A DNA stretch of 64,000 bases, taken from assembly GCF_036898095.1 (NCBI RefSeq), contig NC_090744.1, positions 96,331,383 through 96,395,382 on the forward strand, given 5' to 3'. The stretch is from Palaemon carinicauda (lineage: Eukaryota > Arthropoda > Malacostraca > Decapoda > Palaemonidae). Position numbers and translations under genes: made by a program. Numbering within the stretch: the stretch's first letter is position 1; every line of letters begins with the position of its first letter. The notes under the pieces are model-generated. The model was not told the origin of the DNA. It did no database searches and saw only the letters and a list, made by a program, of their open reading frames with translations. Shown piece after piece: positions 33,201 to 45,200 of the stretch.

Positions 33201-36200
33201 CATGTTTTTTTGACGAAATGTAATTGGGCTCTTCTCTTAGGTGCGAAATCAAGAGAGAAAGAGAGAGAGAGAGAGATAGAGACGGAGGGAGAGAGAGGAG
33301 AGAAAACGTTCCGTTCAAGCGGGTAACGTTGTTCTCGAGTTACTCTCGTCCCTGGTCTCTGTACGGGGAGGAAGGATAAAACGTTTTTAGTTTTTTATTC
33401 TCGTCCCCAGGCTATGTGCGGTGAGAGATTGAAAACGTAGTTTATATGAACTAGTGTTTAGTCTCTTTCCCAGCCACTGAATTTTTTATCTTAAAATATG
33501 TTTTCTGTTTTTTGCTGGTATTAATGAGCTTGCATTATACGACTGATTTCGCAATTACTACCTTTTAATGAAGGGTAGAATTGCGTGCTTCAGGTAGAAA
33601 TCAGTAAAAGTTTCGATTTCAGTGAAATGAGTGCAAAACAGAAAATCGAAGTGATAAAGTGATATTGCGCAAAGTGTTACAGTGTTGCGTCCGAGGGTTC
33701 GTCTGTTCGTGCCTGTCGTTCACCTAGTCCGGGACCTCTTGCAAGCTCCCAAACAGGGGAGAAGTAATGTCGAACGACTTATGGGTTCGAGAGGCCTTGA
33801 TCAACGAACAGACGTTTCCCTCTATGGTATCGGGTGTATCTTACCAAGATCTCCCCTACCATAAGACGAGAGAGACGTTTTTTTTCTCCTCGTCATCCGA
33901 AGGCTTTTCGCATAAGAAACCTGTCACAAGGTTTCGAAGCCCTTAAGCGAAAGTCAGTCCTTTCAGGACAGGTCCAGCGTCCTGGTTACAGCCATTAGGA
34001 CAGCTCTGACCCTATGCAGTCATCGGATAACTGCTCGCCGCCTAACAAAAGCGTAACACAGACTCCGAGAGTCTTTTTTGTTGGCAAAGTGTTGCGGTCA
34101 CAGACGTTACCCTCGTCTCTTACCACAACCATTTCCGTTGATCCTTTATGGGTTGTATGGCAAGACATGCAGAATATGCTTGCCTCCCTTATGGAAGACT
34201 ATTCTGCCGATTAGTCCGTTGAGTCTAGCCGTTTATCTCATCGATATCCTGGCTTTCAGCCAACCTAACGTTCCTTTGTGCTTCCTGTTGACGTTGGCGT
34301 AGCTAAGTCACGTCAGTCAGGTTGTTTAGAACCACACTCGATGCGGTCTCGTGTGGATTTTCAGCCGCATTTGGACGTTAGGCCACTTGCTGATGCTCCT
34401 GTTGACGTTCAAGACGTTCGCTAACAATCGGAGTTGACTTGTTTTGACGCTGTGCGTCAGCCTCCGCATTCTAGAGTTGTTTTGACTGCTCAGTCTAGGC
34501 AGTCAAAGCAGTCTCGAGTGGACGCTGTGCGTCCTCACGCACCTGTTGTGGTTGACAGTTCAGTTGTTGACAGTTCACAGACTGTCAAGCAGTTACATGA
34601 CGTTGCGTTCTGGTCCGCTACTAATGCACCAGTGAGTGTGGACTCTGCTTGTAAAGCATTGCCACCACGGTATGTCTCTCCCTTGCTTGAGACTCAGCTT
34701 TTATCGGACAAGGTTCCTGTAGATGAGGAAGTTGCTGTTCCCCCTCCTACTGATATTCCCTTGAGGACTCTGTCAGATGGAGAGGAGCCTAAAGCTGCTT
34801 AGCCCTCTATGGACTTTAATTAAATCATGATGATTTTTTTTTAAGGATCTTTGTCCGGATCTCTTTGTAACTGCTGCTCCTCGTTCGCCTAAACGTCAGA
34901 GCTTACACTAGGCCTAGCTACTTCGAAGCCGTTGTTTTTAAGCTAGTGCTCTCTCGCTCTCCTAGAGAGCTTTACGTTGGCTAGGCGACTGGTTTATCAC
35001 CAGGAGGAGTTTGGGGGATACAGCCTTTGCTTTCCCTTCTTTTAAACTGGCTTATAGAGCGAGAGTCTGATATGACACGAGAGAAGTTCTCGGCTTGGGA
35101 GTTCATGCCTCTGCCCAGATAGACTTCTCAAATCTCGTAGACTCTCCCTGGCGCCTGGCCAGGAGACGCTCCAAGTTTTTTACTGGTCAACCTCACAGCT
35201 GTTTTCGAGCCTTTGAAGTTTTGCTGTACAATTATGTCATGCATAAACAAGGCTTTCAGGGATGGAAAGCGGTACCGCCTCAGTCGCTAACCCCGTCTGT
35301 TGCCGCACCTGCTCCCGTAGACCCTAAATGGGCTTTGCTGCAAGACATGCAGTCCAAGCTTGCGTCCTTGATAGAGGACTTTAATGCGGAGAAGGTTGCT
35401 GCCGAACCTTCTGGCCAACAACCTTCCAACCGGTCGGTTGTGCGCCCTGTTGACGCTGAGGTAACCTTCTCGCGTCTGCCAGTTGAGGTGGTTCCTCCAC
35501 CGATGCGACCCAGTGTTGGTTGCCAGCCGCACGTTGACGTTAAGCGACGCTCGGAGGTGGTTGTTGACGTTCAGGACGTTCAACAACCAGCAGAGGTGAC
35601 TTGTTTTGACGCAGTGCGTCAACCTCAGCAACCCGGTATGGTTATTGACTGCACAACCCAGACGGTCTAGACAGTCTCGGGTGGACGCTGTGCTTCCTCG
35701 CGCACCCATGGTTGTTGACAGTTCACAGACTGTGCAGCAGTTCCATGATGTTGCGTCCGGCTCCGTCACGCATGCACCAGTGCGACCGGACTCAGCGAGC
35801 CAGACGTTGCCCACTCCGTTGCCGTTTCCTCATCAGTTTTCGGATGAGGAACCCTCTGATGAGGACGTTGCTGAACAACAAGACGATCAGCCCCCAGAAT
35901 AGATCAAGCCCTGCTATCCATCCAGAAGATGCTGAAGAAGGAACGCTGCTCAGTCAGGTTGTGGATGAGTCTGGTAGGGACGCTGTCATCCGTGGAACAA
36001 TTTGTGTCACCAGGAAGACAACACCTCCGTCCTCTTCAATACCATCTAGCTTTTCACTGGAAAAAGGACAAGACGCTAGAAGCGGTCTCGATCCCGGTTT
36101 CCGAAAAGATAAAGTCTTGTCTGACTTGGTGGAAGGACATATCAACCTAAGAGAGGGTCTTCCCCTGGCTGTTCAGACTCCCAACCACGTTCTCTTCTCG

Positions 36201-39200
36201 GACGCATCGGACGTGGGCTGGGGCGCGACACTAGACGGTCGGGAATGCTCAGGACTGTGGAACTCGAGTCAGAGGAGCATGCATATCAACTGCAAGGAGC
36301 TGTTGGCAGTACATCTGGCCTTGAAAAGCTTCAAGTCTCTCCTTCGAGGCAAAGTGGTGGAAGTTAACTCGGACAACACCATGGCCTTGGCGTACATCTC
36401 CAAACAAGGAGGTACCCACTCACTGACGTTGTACGAGATCGCAGGGACCTGCTCATCTGGTCAAAAGGTCAAGACATCTCCCTAGTAACGAGGTTCATCC
36501 AAGGCGACTTGAACGTCATAGCAGATTGTCTCAGTCGGAAAGGGCAAGTAATTCCAACCGAATGGACCCTCCACAAGGATGTGTGCAAGAGACTTTGGGC
36601 CACTTGGGGTAAACCATCCATAGATCTCTTTGCAACCTCGCTGACCAAGAGGCTTCCAATCTATTGCTCTCCAGTCCCGGACCCAGCAGCAATACATATA
36701 GATGCTTTCCTCCTAGATTGGTCACATCTGGATCTCTACGCATTCCCACCGTTCAAGATTGTCAACAAGGTACTGCAGAAGTTCGCCTCTCACGAAGGGA
36801 CAAGGTTGACGTTAGTTGCTTCCCTCTGGCCCGCGAGAGAATGGTTCACCGAGATACTTTGATGGTTAGTAGACGTTCCCAGAAGTCTTCCTCTAAGGGT
36901 AGACCTTCTACGTCAGCCACACGTAAAGAAGGTACTCCAAAGCCTCCACGCTCTTCGTCTGACTGCCTTCAGACTATCGAAAGACTCTCGAGACCTAGAG
37001 GCTTTTCAAAGGAAGCAGCCAGTGCGATTGCTAGAGCAAGGAGAGCGTCTTCCATTAGAGTCTACCAATCGAAGTGGGAAGTCTTCCGAGACTGGTGCAA
37101 GTCAGTTTCTGTATCCTCGACCAGTACCTCTGTAGCTCAAATAGCTGATTTTCTCTTATACCTGAGAAAAGGACGATCCCTTTCAGCTCCCACTATCAAG
37201 GGCTACGGAAGCATGTTGGCATCGGTCTTCCGGCATAGAGGCTTAGATCTTTCCAAACATAAAGATCTGCAAGACCTCCTTAAGTCTTTTGAGACCACCA
37301 AGGAGCGTCGTTTGGCTACCCCTGGATGGAATTTAGACATGGTACTAAGATTCCTCATGTCAGACAGGTTGGAGCCGTTACAATCAGCCTCCCTGAAAGA
37401 TCTCACTCTTAAGACTTTTCCTGGTATGCTTAGCCTCGGCTAAAAGAGTCAGTGAGATTCATGCCTTCAGCAAGAACATCGGATTTTCGTCGGAAAAAGC
37501 CACTTGTTCGCTGCAACTTGGTTTTCTAGCCAAAAATGAGCTGCCTTCTCGGCCTTGGCCTAAATCTTTCGATATTCCCAGCTTATCGGAGATCGTAGGC
37601 AATGAACTAGAAAGAGTCTTATGCCCTGTTAGAGCTCTTAAGTTCTATTTAAAGCGTACTAAACCTTTACGAGGCCAATCTGAAGCTTTATGGTGTTCAG
37701 TTAAGAAACCATCCTTGCCTATGTCAAAGAATGCTTGGTCAGACTTATCAGATTGCTAATACGAGAAGCTCATTCACATCTGAGTGAGGAAGACCGAACT
37801 TTGCTTAAGGTGAAGACGCACGAAGTTAGAGCTGTAACAACTTTCGTGGCCTTTAAGCAAAATATATCTCTGCAAAGTATAATGGACGCAACCTATTGGA
37901 GAAGCAAGTCAGTGTTCGCGTCATTTTACTTGAAAGATGTCCAGTCTCTTTACGAGAACTGCTACACACTGGGACCATTCGTAGCAGCGAGTGCAGTAGT
38001 GGGTGAGGGCTCAACCACTACAATTCCCTAATTCCTTATCCTTTTAATCTGTCTCTTGAAATTTTGTCTTTTATGGGTTGTCCGGAAGGCTAAGAAGCCT
38101 TTCGCATCCTGGTTGATTTGGCGGGTGGTCAAAGTCATTTCTTGAGAGCGCCTAGATTAGGGGTTTGATGAGGTCCTGTTGTATGGGTTGCGACCCTTGA
38201 TACTTCAGCTCCTAGGGGTCGATCAGCATCCTAAGAGGATCGCGAGGCTCCGTAAGGAAGACGTACTTAAAAGGCAGAGTAATTGTTCAAGTCGACTTCC
38301 TTACCAGGTACCTATTTATTTTGTTTTTGTTATTTTGATAACTTCTAAAATGAAATAAAAAACTCTTAGCTCATAAAATGTAAACATATATTACTGGTCT
38401 CTACCCACCATCCTGGGTGTGAATCAGCTATATATTCACCGGCTAAGTTTAATATTTAAAAATGATATTTTAATTATAAAATAAATTTTTGAATATACTT
38501 ACCCGGTGAATATATAAATTAAATGACCCTCCCTTCCTCCCCAATAGAGACGCAGTGGGACGAGGAGAAAATTGAGTCTTTGTTTACATAAGAGCTGGGT
38601 ATCTGGTCGACAGATGGCGCTGTTGGGCACACCCGCAACCTGTGTAGTGATCGCTGGCGAGTTTTTTCCGTAGAGTTTGTCTGTCGAGCAACAGAGTTGC
38701 AGCTATATATTCACCGGGTAAGTATATTCAAAAATTTATTTTATAATTAAAATATCATATTCGTCGTAGCGCACGATTCTATGTATCGTTGTTGCTTTGG
38801 TGGTTTTCGGAATACTAAATTGTTTGTATTTTATTTGTAGATGTTCCAATGATGCGAGTGATGATTCATCTTTTATTGGAACCCCTTAATTTAAGGGTTT
38901 ATTTTAATTTATAATTATTATATCTATTAAGGTAATATTTGATATTTAATATTTTGTTACATTTATATGGGATTCGGTACTTTTGCTTTCCCATTCAAAC
39001 AATTGTCCAGTGACAGAGTTATAAGTCTCTCCCCACGGAGTTCATTTCCTTTGAGAGAGTGTATACTTTGGCTTTCAGGTAATTATGAAACTATCTTTGT
39101 GCCAAAGAGTAAAGTGCAAATTTTTTAGTGATAAATTGTGCAGTGAATTTTATTCAGTGGAGAGTGCTTCAATTCGGACCTGTCGTTATCCTAGCCTTAG

Positions 39201-42200
39201 ACCTCTGTCGAGCTCCCGGACCCAGGGGAGATGTTAAGTCAAACGGCGAAAGGAATCGAGAGAGTAACCAGGCGTTACAGTCTTTTAGACCCGAACTGAA
39301 GTCCTCTCGAGCGTTTTCTGTCGATCACCAGAACGCTCACCCTCGCTATAGATAAAGCGAGTTATTAGTGTTTTCAAAGGCGCTAAGCTGAAAACAAAAT
39401 TAGATTCGTTCTGCGTGTGTTACGTTTCATGCGGCGCAGACGCAGTGCCACCACCCCACCTGATGGGTGTCGTCTCTCGACAGTGGCTAGCGCTATGGTT
39501 CGACGAAGATAATGCTGTATACGTTTCGCCTAAGGTTGATCCTTGATCTTTGTAGTTAGGCATGAAACAGCATCTATCTTCGTTTATGCAGTCTTTTCAG
39601 CCTGCCGTTAACAGTGCGGTTGGGTGTCTCGATTCCGGTCTTTGACACGGACGCACAGGCGTCGTGTCTTTAACGGTGAGGACTCGTCGCACAGGCGGCC
39701 TACCAACCGCAATGTTCAATGGTGGGGGAAAGTGGATGCTTTACTTCGACTGCTCGACTCAAACCGACGGCTCATAGCACCTAGTATCATTCTATACAGA
39801 CGCGCCGTCGTTTGCCAGGCAGCAGAGCCGGCGAAGCGTCATCGGAATGGTGCGGCAACGGAAACGGAACTTCGATGGGATGGAGCGAAGCGCCAAGTCA
39901 GTGTGGACGCTTCAGCGTCAGTGTAGACGCTTTCAGTGTCAGTGTAGACGCTTTCAGTGTCAGTATGGACACTTCAGCGTCAGTATGGACGCTTCAGCAC
40001 CAGTGTGGACGCTTCAGCGTCAGTGTGGACACTTCAGCGCTAGTGTGGGCGCTTCAGCATCAGTGTGGACGCTTCAGCATCGGGGTGGACGCTACGCTAC
40101 CTATGACTATAGACTTTGATGTCTACCTTACCATGAACGTCTAGTGTTAAGTTATTGTTGCTCAGGCGCTATATTAAGAAATAAATCTTAACTAGAAAGA
40201 TATTATATTCTCGGACCAAGGCCTGCTGGGCTAACTCTTTGTTGGGAGAACTAGAATTAAAACCCTTAAGTATTGAGGTCTGAATTCAGAATCATAAGGA
40301 GTGGATTCCTAAGAATCAAGACTTCTCTTCCTAGGATAGAGATTGTTAAAGGATGCGAATAACTTTCAGAAACTCATGAGAATTTTTCTGAAGAGTTTCC
40401 CTCATATTTTTTACCTGCTGCTCCTCGTTTCGACTAGTCCTATATCTCTAACTTACGTTCCAACCCTTGGGAGAAGGAAGGTCGGTAGGCTGAGGTTCTT
40501 CGCGGACCTTGTGCATTAAATGTCTGTTCCGCCGAGCGATATTGTTGATGCAGTCCAAGACGGTCTCTCTCCACTTTGGAACGATGAAGTAATGCTCTTT
40601 TCTTCGCCTATGATTGGCGAGCTATGACATCACGACCATGTGACATAGTATCTTGAAAAGAGCGGAGTTGTAATGTCTTGAAGCGATCAGTTCGTCATCG
40701 CTATGGTATCAGGGACCTTGTAACTGTTTTCTGCATATTAGAATGCAGTTCCCTGACGAGAATAACATTCTACGTTTTCCCTGTCTACCAGACTAGGTAG
40801 TTACTCGTCATGTATGCACGCGAACAGAACTTACCTTCGCAGCAGTCGTGTTTTGATGCTTGAACAGGAAGCAATCGAGTGTGTTTTTTCTTCCGCGAGA
40901 GAAGCGGAAGTCAGACAAGTCACATACAATCCTAGCTCTTCCTCTGGATTCTGACTCACTTCCAGGGAGGAAGGATTTTGTCCACATCGAAGATGCATAA
41001 CCTAGAATTGGTAGTCACCAATCAATTTGTCCAAGACCTTTCAGGAGTCGTATGTTTTCTATTTACTTATCCTGCAGTATCTAACGTTCGCTGGAAGTTT
41101 TTTCTTTTCGGAAGAAGGCGACTTGTCAGCATCAGAATTGTGTAAGACAGTTCTTCTGGGGAAAAGGTGCTCAGTTTGCTTCTGTTCACACTTCTTCTCC
41201 TTTCCCAGTTTGGAGAAAGGTCTATTACTTTCTTCTGAGGTCTAGCGACTACTGTTGATGGTGTCTCACAGCATTGGATACGTTCAGTTCGCGCACAAGG
41301 CGCGCTTGAAATGTAATAGGGACTCTCCCAGGTCACTCACAGGACTGCGGTTGATGTTTTCTCCCGGCCTTCGCCCATGCTTGAGCTGGCGCACTCGCTA
41401 CCCCGCGAGTGTAGATTTGGTCTGAGCTAAAACATGTCTATTTCATCTGTGTTTAGCGTTTACGATTCTCGGGGGGGGGGGGGGGGAATTTTCTCCTAAA
41501 GAGTCTAAGGACTACCATAGATCAAAAAAATGGTTTTCCGATTTGTGTCAGAAGGCATAGTTCTCCTATGCTTAGTAACGCTTCCTCCCAGAGATATGCT
41601 CGTGTTACGAGAAGCGTTAGAGCGGGTGCTTGTAGCAGTCTGGTCTCTCTCTTATGGCAGACGTCTGCAGACACAGACGCAAGTTCTGGTCTCTTCCTCA
41701 CGCAGTCCCAGACGCAGACGCCAGTCTGGTCGTATGTTGGACGCTAACAGTCAAAGTTGATCCTTTCAACAAATTGTCCCATTTTCGCATTCTGCGGGAC
41801 GCGTGACTATCACTCATACGGACGCATCCTACACGTGGACAACTCTCGGCAATCAGTTCTGTCTTTCCGTCAATGACCGGATGCGATGCTGTCGCCTCCA
41901 CGCAGTACGCTGTAGATTTACAACAAGCGGGGCACACACACAGCGCTGTACCCACACGACAAGGTGAACGCATACAGCACGCTGATACCTTACGGAAATG
42001 CAACCACATGCGACATTATGGTCGCATGCCAGACGCATACAGTCAAGTCTTTTTTCACAGCAGTTTAACCAGACTATTGTCTCTCCTTCGCGTCTCTCTG
42101 GCCTCGCAGCTAACGCTCCCTCTTGTCAAGCTTTGGCTTTAAGTTTGTTGAATGCTCGCTGATTACACACAAATCAGGTCTTAACCTCACAGCATGAGGT

Positions 42201-45200
42201 TCACGTGGTTGACGCTTCTTTTCAACAAGCCTAGCTTTAATATCGGTTTCTTGCGACCTATATGGAAGAGTTTTGGGAGGCGGTTCTAGATCCCGATTCT
42301 CTCTCACGACATGTTGAGTGTAGGCAACATGCTGGAACTGTTCTGGACTCATGCTGGGACCATGCTGGGTGCATGCTGGAAGCATGTCTTTAGTCCTTTT
42401 CTCCGTGTCAGGTTCACAAACGTTTTATGTTAAACCATCGAGCTTTAGGTCTAGCTGCCTCCAGTATTTCGGAAAACCCCTAAGATCTAGAGGGTTGTTC
42501 GAAGGAGACAGCTGAGGCTTTCGCTTGTACAAAGGACATTTGCCTCAAGGTTTTCCAACCCAATTAGAGTGCTTTATGGAGTGGTGTAGAGCTAGAGCCG
42601 GCTCTTCATTAGGTAACTCTAACACAAGTGGTCTATTTTTTCTTAGACCTTAGAAGAAAACACATTTTCTTCCCTCCTCGACCATCAAAGGGTACAGGAA
42701 TATGCGGGCATCTGTCTTCAGACGCAGAAGATTGGTTCTATCAAATAGAGACTTTATAGATCATCTCAGATCATTTGAGAGGATTTAGAGGCATGAGCAA
42801 GATGCTCCAGCCTGAAATTTAGGGTTCGTTTCTGGAGCTTCGCGGTAGTGACAGATCCGACCCTTTACACTTGGTTTCTTTTTAAGGCCTAACTTTGGAG
42901 ACTTTCTGAGTAAGTCTACCATAGTTGAGAGTAAGTGAAGTTCACTCTTTTAGCAAGAACACGGACTTCACATTGGTTAAGCCATAGGTACCTTGCAACC
43001 TGGATTCTTGGTCATTAATAAACATCTTTCTCGTCCATTGCCTAAATCTTTCGGGATCACTATTCTCTCGAATTTGGTTTGTGATGGGCTGAGAAGAGTT
43101 TTTTGCCCGATTAAAACGATGAAGTTTTATTGGGACAAGAACAAAGAAGTTAAGAGTCTATTCATAACTCTTAGGTGCATGGTCAAGAAGCCTGCGCTGT
43201 TCATGTCTAAACATTCTGTCATCTCGTGTAGACTTTGAATACAAAGGTTCTTCCACACGGTTGGGTGACAGATCATAAGATGTTGAAAGAGTAAAGACTC
43301 ACGAAGTTAGAGCTGTAGAAACTTCTGTAATTTTTAAACTAAACTGTTCTCTGCAAAGAATCGCGTATACAGTCTTGTGAAGGGGTAATCCTGTATTCGC
43401 CTTGCATTACTTTTACCGTGTTCAGTCTCTATGAAGACTTCTACGTTTTGGGATCACTTGCAACAACGAGTGCAGTAGTAGGTGAAACATTCTCCACTAC
43501 ATTTCCCTAAATTCCTAGTACCCCTGTTCTTCTCTTGGAACTGTTATATATATTTTTATGATTGTACGTGAAGATTGCTCGGCAATCCTCCGCAATCTTT
43601 GACCTAGTCAGGTGGTCATTTTGTTCCTAGAGAGCGCCCGGAACAAGGGTATTAGTTGAGGTCCTGTCATGTCATAGGTGGTTGTACCGTTTGACAGCTC
43701 CTAGAGATCATCAGCCCCGAGTGGATCACTGGATCTTCTAAGGATGGCAGACAAAATGAGGCAGAGCATTGCTGTCAGCTTCCTTATCAGGTTAGAACCA
43801 CTTAAATTGTTTATGTAACTCTTAAGTGAATTTCCAATTATGCAGCTGTCTCTGACCCGCCACCAATGGGTGTCAATCTGCCATTATATAACCAGCAGGT
43901 AAGTTTTATATTTAAAAATGATATTTTCATAATAAAATAAATTTTTGAATATACTTACCCGCTGGTTATTTAAGTTTTAGACTCACCCTCCTCCCCTCTA
44001 GAGACCATGGGGCATGGAAAATCTGAATTGGTTGAGTATAGTTCTACCTGTGGTACCGCGAGGGCGCTGGGGTACACCTGGCTCATATGCACTAAGCTGC
44101 GCAAGAGATTTTGAATTTTCTGCCGTGGGCGTCGGGGACTTTAGCCATTATATAACCAGCGGGTAAGTATATTAAAAGATTTATTTTATTATGAAAATAT
44201 GATTTTTCTTGAATAATTTTGTTGCACATCTATTATGGTTACTCCTGTTTAAGCTGTATCTTATTTAGATAATTATGTTGTCATAAGTCATTTACTTTTA
44301 GATATACCGTGATTACTCTTTGTTGTGAAGTATTTTTGATTAGCAGTCAATTTTGTTCTTTAGACCTTTGGCATTACCCCCAGGTATTGCCTTTCTAGAT
44401 TTGTTTATCTTTTGGAGTCAGGTAAAGGTCATTATGTAAACTGCTAAGCAATGAATTACTAACCAACATGCACATTGAGATGTACCCACTTCTCAATTCC
44501 AACTATCTCGTTATCTTAAATTTTACATTTCTCAACACATTGAGTAATTTCTTTTGTCGAACTAGGGAGGATAGAAGCTGCTCGTATTCAGGATCGACAC
44601 AGAAAGCAGCTGGAATTGAAAGAGCTTAAGGAGGAGATGGAAAAAGCATCAGAAAGAAAGAAGATGCAGCTTCAGTTTGAGCTTGAAGAAGAGAGAAGAG
44701 TGGATAAGGAACGGGAAGAAATTGAACAAAAGCGAAAGGATTGTGAGGACGTGTTGAGGTGGGTTGTGATTTGTACTTTTATATAAAGAATGATAAGTAA
44801 AATCCACCATTTTGACTAATGAGGTTAAGATTTTGTCTAAGTGGACAGAAATGTACTTTTACCTTAGTTGTAGGTGTGTCTAATTGAAAGATTTTTGTTC
44901 TCATAAGAAATTAAGTACTGTATGGATGATCTAAGAAGGACAGAGTGAATCAAATAACTTAATAAGTAACAAAAGAACAGTTTGTCTCAGTCAGTTTACA
45001 GGTATGCATGACAATACTAGCAATTCTCAATTAAGGACTATTTTATATCACAGTAGAATTGTTGCTTATGATATAGCTCATATAGTTTTTAAGTGATAAT
45101 TAAGTGTGTTGTCTCCATGGCTGTTCAACATCTTTGGTTGAATAGTGAGAGAGATCAGAGAAAGGATGCAAAGTTTTGAGGTGAGAAATTGAGTTGCAAA

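Larger units (their letters stand above)
32275..38758 (+). mobile_element. DIRS-like element D, nested in E
   Basis: About 6.5 kb and of the same family as A and F. Left repeat 32275-32445, internal complementary region about 38424-38515, right repeat about 38562-38758. The order is leader, gag, reverse-transcriptase thumb (palm missing), RNase H, methyltransferase-like domain, recombinase. D keeps sequence lost from A and F in the recombinase but has its own lesions (a 2-base loss near 37425 and a deletion near 37735). No target duplication is apparent, as expected for recombinase-driven insertion. Confidence 0.88.
38759..44206 (+). mobile_element. DIRS-like element E, right part
   Basis: Continuation of E after D. 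It holds a gag-like region with a 20-bp minisatellite (39901-40100), a broken recombinase (about 42480-43500) and the end structure (43873-44206). No reverse transcriptase, RNase H or methyltransferase-like text was found between gag and recombinase, so E is a more deeply deleted non-autonomous copy than A, D and F. Confidence 0.8.

Noticed and set aside
39812..40144. Two overlapping open frames of short repeats as small genes
   Set aside because: They are the 20/21-bp minisatellite read in different phases.
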